Source of the DNA: Brachypodius melanocephalos
Taxonomy: Eukaryota; Chordata; Aves; Passeriformes; Pycnonotidae
Direction: 5' to 3'
NCBI GenBank assembly: GCA_013398615.1
Contig: VZSR01000520.1
Location: 31,693,175 to 31,757,174 of the forward strand
DNA: 64,000 nucleotides
Within the stretch, counting starts at the first letter, position 1; the number at the start of each line of letters is the position of its first letter. The notes beneath the pieces are model-generated. The model was not told the origin of the DNA and searched no databases. It saw only the letters and a program-made list of their open reading frames with translations. The position numbers and the translations under genes are program-made. Positions 11,463 to 22,300 of the stretch are shown piece after piece.

Positions 11463-13448
11463 ATGGGTTCGTGGACTAAAATGTGGCCCACAGATTGGGC
11501 TCTTTTCATGAAATCATGGCTTATCTTTTCCCTGGGGCTCTACATACAGGTCTCCAAAACTTTGGCCTGCCCGAAAGTTTGCCGCTGTGACCGAAACTTT
11601 GTCTACTGTAATGAACGAAGCTTGACCTCAGTGCCTCTTGGGATACCGGAGGGTGTAACCGTGCTCTACCTCCATAATAACCAAATTAATAATGCTGGAT
11701 TTCCTGCAGAGTTGCACAATGTCCAGTCTGTGCACACAGTCTACCTGTATGGCAATCAGTTGGATGAATTCCCCATGAACCTGCCCAAGAATGTCAGGGT
11801 TCTCCACCTGCAGGAAAACAACATTCAGACCATTTCACGTGCTGCTCTTGCTCAGCTTTTGAAGCTGGAAGAACTGCACCTGGATGACAACTCCATCTCC
11901 ACTGTTGGCGTTGAGGATGGGGCGTTCCAGGAAGCCATCAGCCTCAAGCTTCTGTTCTTGTCCAAGAATCACTTAAGCAGTGTGCCAGTGGGCCTTCCTC
12001 TGGACTTACAAGAACTTCGCGTAGACGAAAACCGAATTGCTGTCATTTCAGACCTGGCCTTCCAGAATCTTACAAGTCTGGAGCGTCTGATTGTGGATGG
12101 CAATCTCCTTACCAATAAAGGCATAGCTGAAGGCACCTTTAGCCACCTCTCCAAGCTCAAGGAATTCTCCATAGTTCGCAATTCACTGACTTACCCTCCT
12201 CCCGATCTTCCAGGTACACATCTGCTGAGACTTTACTTGCAGGACAACCAGATAACCCATATACCACTTACAGCCTTTTCAAACCTCCACAAACTGGAAC
12301 GTCTTGATATTTCCAACAATCAGCTTCGGATGTTGGCAAAGGGAGTGTTTGATAATCTCCACAACCTGAGACAACTCACTGTAAGGAATAATCCCTGGTT
12401 ATGTGACTGCAGTATTAAGTGGGTCACTGAATGGCTCAAATTTATTCCTGCTTCCATCAATGTACGGGGCTTTATGTGCCAGGGACCAGAGCAGGTCCGA
12501 GGTATGGCAGTCAGGGAGCTCAATATGAATATGTTGTCATGCCCCACCACCACCCCTGGTCTGCCACCTATCATCACCCCAGTCCCAGCTACAACCATGC
12601 CAACTACATTAGTTCCCAGCTCATCATTTCCTCCCTCAAGTAGTAAATATGACCCTCTCACTCCCATCATAGCCACACTCCCCACTGTGCCTGACAGGGA
12701 GGACAGAGAAAGGGTGACACCTCCTTTGTCTGAATGGATTCAGCTCTCCATCCATTTTGTGAACGACACTTGCATCCAAGTCAGCTGGATGTCCCTTTTT
12801 ACCGTGATGGCATATAAACTCACATGGGTTAAGATGGGCCACAGTCTGGTAGGAGGAATTGTTCATGAACGAATAATTAGTGGTGAGAAGCAGCAATCAA
12901 GCTTGGTAAATCTGGAGCCCAAATCCACTTACCGGATTTGTTTGGTTCCACTGGATACTTACAACAGCTACCGAACTGGAGAAGACACTGTCTGTTCAGA
13001 AGCCACAACCAAGGCTTCCTTTTTGAATGGCAGCAACATCCCTTCCAGCCATGAGCAGACGACTTCTCAGAACCTAGGCTCCCCATTTCTGCTGGCAGGG
13101 TTGATTGGGGGTGCAGTGATATTTGTCCTCGTGGTCTTGCTCAGCATTTTTTGCTGGCACATGCACAAAAAAGGTCGTTACACCTCCCAGAAGTGGAAAT
13201 ACAACCGGGGCCGTCGGAAAGATGACTACTGTGAGGCAGGGACCAAGAAGGACAACTCCATCCTGGAGATGACGGAAACCAGCTTCCAGATTGTCTCCTT
13301 AAATAATGATCAGCTCCTTAAAGGAGATTTCAGACTGCAGCCCATTTATACCCCAAATGGGGGCATTAACTACACAGACTGCCACATCCCCAACAACATG
13401 CGATACTGCAACAGCAACGTCTCAGACCTGGAGCACTGTCATACGTGA
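11463..13448 (+). CDS. FLRT2: FLRT2, fibronectin leucine-rich transmembrane protein 2
   Basis: A complete 661-residue single-pass membrane protein, close to the 660 residues of human FLRT2. In order: signal peptide with hydrophobic core about 14-30; LRRNT cysteines C36, C40, C42 and C49; about ten leucine-rich repeats at 55-310; LRRCT with C314, C316, C339 and C360; a Thr/Pro/Ser-rich linker at 361-410; one FNIII domain at about 419-517; a transmembrane helix at about 541-564 followed by basic HMHKK; and a cytoplasmic tail ending DLEHCHT. N-glycosylation sequons are at N202, N434 and N522. The family binds UNC5 receptors through the LRRs and latrophilins, acting in cell adhesion, axon guidance and FGF signalling. 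The ATG has G at -3 and G at +4; the longer open frame to the left starts at a non-ATG codon and was rejected. I separate it from FLRT1 and FLRT3 by near identity to remembered FLRT2 in LRRs and tail. The odd residue is C437 in FNIII. Confidence 0.98.
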   Translation: MGSWTKMWPTDWALFMKSWLIFSLGLYIQVSKTLACPKVCRCDRNFVYCNERSLTSVPLGIPEGVTVLYLHNNQINNAGFPAELHNVQSVHTVYLYGNQLDEFPMNLPKNVRVLHLQENNIQTISRAALAQLLKLEELHLDDNSISTVGVEDGAFQEAISLKLLFLSKNHLSSVPVGLPLDLQELRVDENRIAVISDLAFQNLTSLERLIVDGNLLTNKGIAEGTFSHLSKLKEFSIVRNSLTYPPPDLPGTHLLRLYLQDNQITHIPLTAFSNLHKLERLDISNNQLRMLAKGVFDNLHNLRQLTVRNNPWLCDCSIKWVTEWLKFIPASINVRGFMCQGPEQVRGMAVRELNMNMLSCPTTTPGLPPIITPVPATTMPTTLVPSSSFPPSSSKYDPLTPIIATLPTVPDREDRERVTPPLSEWIQLSIHFVNDTCIQVSWMSLFTVMAYKLTWVKMGHSLVGGIVHERIISGEKQQSSLVNLEPKSTYRICLVPLDTYNSYRTGEDTVCSEATTKASFLNGSNIPSSHEQTTSQNLGSPFLLAGLIGGAVIFVLVVLLSIFCWHMHKKGRYTSQKWKYNRGRRKDDYCEAGTKKDNSILEMTETSFQIVSLNNDQLLKGDFRLQPIYTPNGGINYTDCHIPNNMRYCNSNVSDLEHCHT

Positions 13449-13703
13449 TAGTGAGGGAACATGGGGGTCTCTAGGACAAGGAGAAAAAAACTCTAGAAAA
13501 AATAAACCCCCTAACAATAATGAAAAGAAAATACATTTGATAAATGTTACACAGATGCATTTATGCATTTGAATACTCTGTAATTTATACGGTGTACTAT
13601 ATAATGGGATTTAAAAAAAAAAAGTGCTATCTTTTCTATTTCAAGTTAATTGCAAATGGTTTTGTAACTCTTTGCTTTTTAAATCTTTAAAAAATATTGC
13701 TGA

Positions 13704-13711
13704 GTACTGTA
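13704..13711 (+). promoter_or_regulatory. Possible miR-101 8-mer target site
   Basis: GTACTGTA is a perfect 8-mer match to the miR-101-3p seed and lies about 255 bases after the FLRT2 stop in a stretch that reads like conserved 3' UTR. Chance matches to 8-mers are common, so this is only a candidate. Confidence 0.3.
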
Positions 13712-14543
13712 CAGGGTTGTACAATAAGAACCCAATGTCATGGCAAAGGAAAGAATGACTCATTCTTCAAACATTAACCACTTTGCTGTCGAAGCAGTCT
13801 GAGGGATGTTAAGTTTCTAGGTGTCCTGAATACAGGAAAATAAGTGCATATTAAAACAGGGTCACTAGGAACAGACAAAAGCAATTCAGATAAAATGGGC
13901 ACAACCCTTCTGACTTGAACGCAGCAGTTGCTGTTGAGCTTCAAACAATTGGAAATACATCTGTTCCTCTTTGTCAGTTCTGCACTTCTCACCTCCAACT
14001 GAAAGCTGGAGTTCGGAGTGCTGCCAAAAAAGCTACTTTCTTGTTTGATTACTTTTCTTTCAATCTACTTGGAATAGGAAACGTGGAAAGAGCTCAGTGT
14101 CAAACTCAAAGCGACCTTGATTCCTATTTGCAAATGTTGCTGGGAAAATGTCCCCAGTACTAGATACTTTATCTTAGAAACTATTCCTGCTTTTCATTAC
14201 TATTAAGAAGCTTTAGGCGTTCTCTGACCCATCTCAGTGGGAGGTGAAGGTTATGAAACAGTATGTAACAGAGCTGTCATTAAGTTGCACCTCTTAATAG
14301 AGCAGCACTTGTTGACATAGCATGTTCAGGTAAAGCCAGAGTATCTCTAATTCTGTGTACTCCGAGCTCTGTAGTGTTCATGTATATGTTCATGTAATTT
14401 GAAATCTAAAAGTGCATATTGCTGAAAACATGGTGCAAAATATAATGGCAATGGAAAGGTTTTGCTAATAATTTGTGTGATTCAAGGCTTGTTTGACTTA
14501 AGGGTCTGAATTATGTTCAGTTTGGAGAAATAGGGCAAAAAGA

Positions 14544-14544
<1 letters not shown>

Positions 14545-14574
<30 letters not shown>
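14545..14574. repeat. Poly-A tract (A30) followed by A/C-rich tail
   Basis: Thirty consecutive A are followed by an A/C-rich stretch up to about 14,605. It lies inside the presumed 3' UTR. It may be simple sequence or the tail of a decayed retroposed copy; nothing recognisable precedes it. Confidence 0.9.
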
Positions 14575-14575
<1 letters not shown>

Positions 14576-15798
14576 ACCAACAAAACACCCCAAAAAACCC
14601 AAACCAAGAAATATATTCTAAAAAAGTATTTAGTACTGGAAAGACCTCCAGGGCTATTAAGAACTTAAAAATGTTCAGTAGGTAAAATCATGTACAAATC
14701 TTGGTGGCTTTTGTTTGTTTGTTTTGCCTTTTTTTTTTTTCCTTTCCAATTAAAGTATACAGAGACTAACACTAGCTAAGCATTTGATTGACAGGGGAAA
14801 TTTGAGAACAGAGGTACATAGTGCCCCTCTGAATTACCCTTCTTTTGCCTTAAGCATTTTTGAGTTTTCTGTAATGATTTCTGCTCCACAAGCAGTATGT
14901 GGGTTTAGAATTTGTTTTTTTACACCCTCAGATTCTTTAGCTGCAATACCTTCCCAGTCCTTGAGCTTTACATGCACTATGCAAAACATCATGCCTGTAT
15001 TAAAACCATAATGCAGCTCTCAAAATTATGTTCAGCCACTCTGCTAACTCAATGATTGCCAAGAACTGTGGTAGAATCTAATTATTTGGGGGTTTTTCAG
15101 ATTGCTTTTTTAATGTATCTGTTTTTCTCCTGAGTTTGGGGACAAGCTAAAGCAACATCACACTGAAAACAAACAAACAAAAAAGAACAAAAAAGAAATT
15201 AAAAAGATACAGACAAAACTTCCCTAAGGTAGCAGGGAACCAAAGAGAGAAACTTTTACAGTGATCACCTAGGGATAGACAGAACGTTGGAAGATTGGAA
15301 GTGAGGCTGAAGCACTTTCACAGTGGAATGCGTAGACTTTTCACTTTATGAAGCTCCTTATGCTGGAAGAGAGGGGTTTAATCCTTTCCTTCGCTCATTT
15401 TACTCAACCCATTCTTGAAACTCAGCAGTCTGTAAGCATGTATTTTCTGCAGTTCAGATCACATGGTAACGCTTATTTTCTGCAAGACAAAATTAACTCA
15501 GTTATGACTGATGGCAAAGTACTACCATTTTGTAAGGAACCACGTCCTCCCACCTACACCTTTTGAATTCACATTTGAAATTCCACTCTATATTCTATAT
15601 ATTTGCTATTTTGTTCAGCTATAGCAGTATTCTAAGCAACCTGTGTGGCTGCTATAGTAGTTAAGTCACTAAAATGTTGCTGATTAAAAGTTTACCGTAT
15701 GAGTTCAAATGGCATAATGGATAGAAATGTCTATGCAAAGTGGAGGGTTTTTTCCTGTGAACTATTTACTGAAGATGATGATAAGAGTGGCACTTTTG

Positions 15799-15860
15799 GG
15801 CTTTGGTTTTTTGTTTTGGTGGTTTTTGGGGGTTTTTTTTGTTTGTTTGTTTTGTTTAAC
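15799..15860. repeat. G/T-rich low-complexity stretch
   Basis: A block built of GGTTTT/TTTGTTTG-like units on the + strand, nearly devoid of A and C. Same style as the larger block at 37.5-37.8 kb. Confidence 0.8.
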
Positions 15861-16298
15861 ATATTTTAGGTGCCACAGCTCAAAAGACAAGCAGCAAATA
15901 GTTGTGCTTCTGAACACTTCTGTTGCGTGCTGGAGTTTGCTTGAAGTTAAGCAGAGCCAGTGATTCCTATCGGGTGTGGACGTAGTGTTTAATTTCAATG
16001 AAATAACTGGTTGTACATTTGGTTTCAAAAGGCCTCCTTTAAAAGTACATGCTTACTAGTATTTTGTACTTCAATGACTGATGCAGGAGGAATTTTCTGT
16101 TCTAGACCTTAGTATACCTTAGGTACCTTATTTGTAGGGATTGACTTATTCAGGGAGTTTGGCCTGTACTGCAGGTGGATGGTCCACAAGCCCAACCTGA
16201 TGACAACGAATCTGGTTACTTCTCAAATAGAGTGAAAATGGAAGGCATTCACAAACTGTTTGTTTTAATCTTGAATGATGAAACACGTCTGTATCTAC

Positions 16299-16333
16299 AT
16301 CTAGATATCTAGATATAGATATAGATATATGTA
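16299..16333. repeat. AGATAT/GATATA short tandem repeat
   Basis: Repeated CTAGATAT and ATAGATAT units form a short imperfect microsatellite. Confidence 0.8.
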
Positions 16334-19300
16334 GACTGTGACTTGCTTACCTAGATCAAAAGTCATGGTGATATTAAAGATAGTGTACTTTATGCTTCTT
16401 TGCAGTATTAAGAAAAATATACCAATTTGTATGGGATACTGACAAAGGTTTCTCCACTATAAATACTCTTCTGAAAAAAATACAGTAAGCAAAGCACCTT
16501 ATACCAAAATCTGTGAATAGAGCTGGGAATGTTGTCTAAAAAATTCAGAGTTGTAGTCAGCTGAAGGGTCATATGTGTCATTTGATGAATGTTTCTCCCA
16601 ATTTAATTGTTCCTTAGCTCCAGAGCAGTTAATGTATTTCAGCCTACAACAGAATTTGGGACTTCTCAAAGTGCCAGTCATGCAAACATCTGAGATTTCA
16701 TTTCAGTTCTCACAAAGATGAGCACTTAGTGAGCAAATTTCACTAGGTAAAGTATGTAGGAAAAGTCACAATTAAAAATGGACAGTGATCTTTTGGCAAT
16801 ATAAAGTTTAAGATTAGTAGCTTTCTCCTTGGGCTTTGTAAAAATTGAGTGATCTTCACTTAGGACAAATATCTGACCACATATAATAGCTAAAGGCTAT
16901 ACAGCAGAAGTGCCAAATATGTGCATGTACAATTCACTCAAAATGTTCACTTTTAAGTCTTGATTTGATCAAGTTCATTGGATCTGGGGACAAACTATTT
17001 TTTCAGAAAAAATCTCACCCATCTTCCATTGTATACTGCTAGTAGTTGAAATAGATGTGCAGAAAGATTGGCGAGTAGAATAAAATAAGTGTTTAAGTGG
17101 AATTGTGTTAAAGATATATTACAACACTGCTGTTCCCAGTACTTGGGTTCCTTTTGAAAACATATTTGTTTACAAACAGGTAGTTATTTTCATGGATTCT
17201 GTCTCTTTAACAAGTGTTCCTTGCATGTGTCTTGCTGGCAGAAACAAGCACCTGATTAATGCATGGACTTTGTGTTAACAGGTTCTTATTGGAACATTTT
17301 TACTGAATTTCTTTATAAGAATATTTAGGGAATAAGCTACTTTGAACTGAAGATATTAGCAGTTTTCCCTGTAAGCCAATAAAAGGCTGCAGTGAATATC
17401 ATGTAAAACAGAAAAATGAAGTAGCATATGATATTTGCTACTAAAATAGTTCAGCTCTATTTTTCTCTGAATCATTTTCTTTTTTTCATGAGAGCAAGTT
17501 TCTCCCACTGAAAAAATTACTAATTTCAATTTTGCAAACAAAAGAACTTTATGCATATTGATATTGTTTAAGGGTCTACATAAGGCACTTTATTAATGGC
17601 ATTGAAGTGAAAGTTCAGTCTCAGCTTTTGACAGTAAAGTGGTTAATTCCCATTGAATTCTACATTTATAGTACTTCTTCACCTTAAATTTAACATGGAA
17701 ATACTAGGTTTTTTTTCTTTAGAACATGAGAATTATGGTTTTACACTACTTATCTTTACAGCTCAGTGGAAAAACAAAAGAGAAGTGAGTGCCAAAACCA
17801 AAAGCTACTGGCTCTGAACCTCATCAAATCCTGCCTGATGCTCTCTTCTAAACACAGAGATAATCCTAGGAAGCTGATGATCACTCCTTCCCTGAACTCT
17901 ATTGAACAGGGCACTTTGTATCCCAGATGATACTACAGGCAATTTTGAAGCATTTGGCATTAAACTTTCATACAGCAGAGAATGTTTTGCTCTTTAAAAG
18001 GACGCTGGCTAGTAGTCCATGTGGAAAACTAGCACAGAAGAGATTTGGCAACCTTTTTTTACACTGGGGCTCTGTGGAAATGTGCCTCATGAGAGCTGAA
18101 TTCTGATCCTCTCAGAAACAGATAAGCTACTAAACAAATTGTTATGATGAGTTGATCCCAAACATCTGAAGATGATCTTTCATAAAATTGATTTTACCTG
18201 AGATATGCACACTTGATTCTGTTCTGTGTTTGGTATACTTTCTATCTTTAACATGGAAAAATAGATGGTTTGAAGTCTGCGTTATCTGTTTTCTGCAATC
18301 TGCCATGTTGCACGCATTGTTAACTTCAAAACCTCACTATACACTATATATTATCTTGTTGACATATTCAGTAAAGAGTTATTTAAAAAAATACAACAAT
18401 CTTGCTGTATTTATATGAGCAAGCTAGTTAAAATAAGGATGTGGGTTTCTGAAAGGGACAAAAAATATCAAACTTTTGTACTTTCATTCACGGAGATATT
18501 TTCAGGTGGTCTACTGAATCTTCTCTCTGTTCAATCCTCTCTTCAGGTTCTAAAAGACAAATATCATCTGTCTCTCAAAGAGTTAAATAATTTTTTACCT
18601 CAGTTTCTCAGATTTAATCTTATCTTCATGAAGCTACCAAAAAGTTAGCAATGTAAAATAAGAACAGACTGTACTCCAGTGTTTGCATTAATAGGTACAC
18701 TTAAGGAGCTACACATGTCTATAACAAATATATATATGTGGAAGCTGTGACTCATTATATGCAGAGCCATTTGATAAATGCTTTTGACATTCATCCATGA
18801 CAATCATGAATCTGTTGTTTTAACTATTATTATCCATTTAATCTGTTTACTTGACACAAAATGTGATTCCTTTTTCCAGTTCTCCCTTCAAAATTGTTCT
18901 TGAATTTTCAGAATGCACATAAGCCTTTCAGAATTCATACATAAGCCTTAATAAATTTTTGTATAAAGCAAATCTTATACATAACATATATGGTAATATA
19001 TACTATATATAAAGAGATGGTTTAGCTACTTCGAAATGGAAATTACTCCTCTTCTACTTCCATATACAAGAACTAATTTTTTGCTTTACCAGAAAGTGGG
19101 ATACTGAATGTTGCAAGCTATGTTATTTCAAAGCTTAGAAGTTTTATATTGCTGAGTGTCACAGTTCCTCAACAAATTATCTTACTCTCTTTCTTAACTC
19201 TGAGTATCATATTTAAAATGGTAAAACTACCGAGGGCTGGTATGCAGTACATCCACACCTAGTCCTGTCTCTTTTCCCCTGTAATATGCCTCCCCTGATT

Positions 19301-22300
19301 TGAAGCACATTAGACCCTGGTAACTAAACCTACTTGCCTCACCACGGGAGGGTGGACAATAGAGATAATGAAAACAACAAATGCCTGCCATCAGTTATGT
19401 GTTTCTGACAAGGAGGGCATCATCATTTTCCACTGATAATATTTTCTGTCAAAAAAGGAGTTGCCAACCACTGATTTCATGAGGTAATCTTTTAACAACC
19501 CAAAATTATTCTTTGTAGCACAGATAAAACTTTAATACTTCTAAGCTCAGTTATCTGGAATTGTTCATACACATTCAACTGTCCATAAATTTCTTGTGTA
19601 TAGATTTAGCTACAAAGATTTCTCAAAGCACATGGAGGAATTTTTTCATTATTGTTCAGTCAAAATTTTTAATATTCCACTTTAAAAATAGTTTTTCCAT
19701 TGAAGAAGAGTTACAGTGCCACATGGAAAACTGCATTCCACCATTAAAGAATGTAACAAATATTTTAATTCTACTTGAAATACCACTGTCAACAAAGGCT
19801 GAAACTAAAAATTACTAAACATGCTTCCATTACACAGAGCAAATTACAGGTGTTCTGCATCATTATATAGGACATTTGGTTTGTCCAGGACCCTGCTAAG
19901 GTGCCTTCACTGAGGTTTGTGCTCTTGGAGGGTTTGTGTCAAAAAGCAAAACCCATGCTCATAAAAGCAAGGAAGGACCTGGTTTTTACTTTGTTTTGTG
20001 GGTCTCTAATTGCTTTTTTCTCTAAGTTCTGAAGTGCCAGCTACACCACAATGTTCAAGAAGGCGTGTGCAACAAGGCAGGTTTGATTGACTGAAGGTTC
20101 TGATGACTCTCCTTTTATGAATGCAAATATTAGTAAGGTCCTTGCAGGCAAGATTCCAGTCCACAGCAGACACAATCATTGTGTTAGCCATCGGATCAGA
20201 CACTGCTTTCAATTGAGATATCTATTACTTTTCTCCCTTATTTCTTGTCAAATTATTTTTTTTCTTAATACCTGAAACCAAGCAGTTAGTACTACTGCTT
20301 ATTTGTCACAACACAAGGAAATGTTTTCTATAAAACCATTATACCTGCAAACTGTGATGATTGCCCAGCAAAGCTAAGCTACAGAAATGCTGCCAATACA
20401 GTGAACCATTTGTCATGAAGTAATGGTCTTCTACTGTGATACCAATTCAGTTTATATTCATACTACCAAAAATGCAGAGGCACCAATCTCACAATTTCTG
20501 TTGCTTTTGCCTCATTTCTTCTATGCCACACCAACTTTCTCTACCATGATTGGCTTAGAGAACAGATTTCTGCTTGGTGCCTCATATGGCTACCTGATTT
20601 GTTAGTGTTTTCATTTAAGATTAAAACAAGAAAAACAAAGCTCTTTCTGATTTCCTGCATGTTTGAGCTACTCTAGTCGTAATTTAGTCTGTACCTGTCC
20701 ACTGCACTATTGGTTTCTCAACATTTTACATGCACATAAACATATGCACAATCACACTGTATTTATTAATTTTCTTTATGTATATTCAAATATACAAATA
20801 TATAGACATGTGGTATGCATATCTGTAACATAAATATGGATTGATCTATGCTGAGTCCATTATGGATCTTTTGCTCTGGATTCATGCATCAATTCAGTTC
20901 CACTTCAGCTTATTAAAGAGAGCAAAGAGGTAGAATAGCAGAATTTTTCTTTTTTTTTTTGGAAGAACTGTAATGTCAGTAAGAGCATGTTTTCAATATT
21001 TTATGTGATTTGACAGCCCGTGCACTAAAACTTGTAAATTACAGAAATTATCACAGCTCCTGGAAGCAGACAGTGTGCACCTTTAGGAATACACTTCAGA
21101 ATGCACAAAGCACATCTGGGGCATCAATTTATAGCAGGACTGTTCTATGTGGTCTCTAAATAAAGTGCAGACAGAGGAGAATGTGGAAGAAGGCAGTAAG
21201 AAACTGAAACCCAGTATGAACAAGAAGGGAAAAATTCAGATATTTCCAAATCATTATCATCACTGTTGACTTTTTATGTAACTTCTTCTCTATGGTCTAT
21301 ATTTCCTTCCCTGTATTTGAGAGTTTTTCCTTGTCATAGGAGCTGTCTTTTAACTCACTCTTAACCTTCTGCTTCATGAAGAACTTGATTTTTTACACAG
21401 GATTTTTGTGGAATGCCTGAAATGAATGCTTCTGTTATACATGAGCAACTGCATTTGTGTGTAGGAGCCCAAATGGACAGTGTTCATTGCCACTCGCCCT
21501 CCTCAAGTCATTAATCTAATTATTTCAAAAAGATCTTCCTGAGATGAGCCACATATCCAGTGTGCTATTACAGGAAAACCTAGAAATTTGGTGGGTAATA
21601 TTCTTTCAGTGTTTTACTTTGGAGTAATAGTAAATTAACTGATATAAGTAGTGGAGTTCCTTCTAGTTTTTGAAGTTCGATTAACAGTCTACTCTGAACA
21701 TCAAAGCAGTTTTAGTATTTGGAGCAGGGGTGGAGACAGAGAGATAGATTTGAAAGACAGAAACCCTGCCAATAAAAATGTCTTTTAAATAAATATGGGC
21801 CAAAATATAAGTGTTCTGTTCAGACCTAGGGTACCTAACAAGTGTGGTAAGTATAAGGATGCAAAGTTTTCTTCTATTTTTTCTCTATTTGTGGGATTCA
21901 ATTAGAGTTGCTGCTTATTTTAAGTGACTAAATTAGTACACCATTATAAAATCTTTGCCTGGGTTGTGAAAAAATCTTTCTTTCGTATATTGTCCATTAA
22001 CAATTTGAACTTTTGTTTTCCATTTTCTTCCCCAAAGAAACTAGTGTCTGCTCTGTTGCACTGAATTTGGAAAGCTGCATGCTTGTCAGTTAAAACAAAA
22101 TATCACAGTAGATGTTTCCCCACCTTGCTATAGAAGATAAATTGTTTAGAGAAACATTTCTTCAAGCCCTAATAATCTAGTAAACAGCTGGATCAGGAGG
22201 AAAAATTTAACAGTGTTTGAAAGACTGATATTAATTTGAAGTATTAAAGGAATTCACTGTCAGATGAATGCTTTCTTTGCATTAATTCTAAGAGATGACA

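Larger units (their letters stand above)
13449..17400 (+). other. FLRT2: FLRT2 3' UTR (end undetermined)
   Basis: The sequence after the FLRT2 stop has no coding potential and is AT-rich with many ATTTA-like motifs. Possible polyadenylation signals are AATAAA at 13,501-13,506 (only about 50 bases after the stop), ATTAAA at 14,749-14,754 and 14,999-15,004, and AATAAA at 17,378-17,383. I cannot tell which are used; the right boundary given here simply follows the last of these. A miR-101-type site lies at 13,704. Confidence 0.4.

Noticed and set aside
11969..12896. Minus-strand and shifted frames of up to 121 codons inside FLRT2
   Set aside because: They are shadows of the FLRT2 reading frame with no independent family features.
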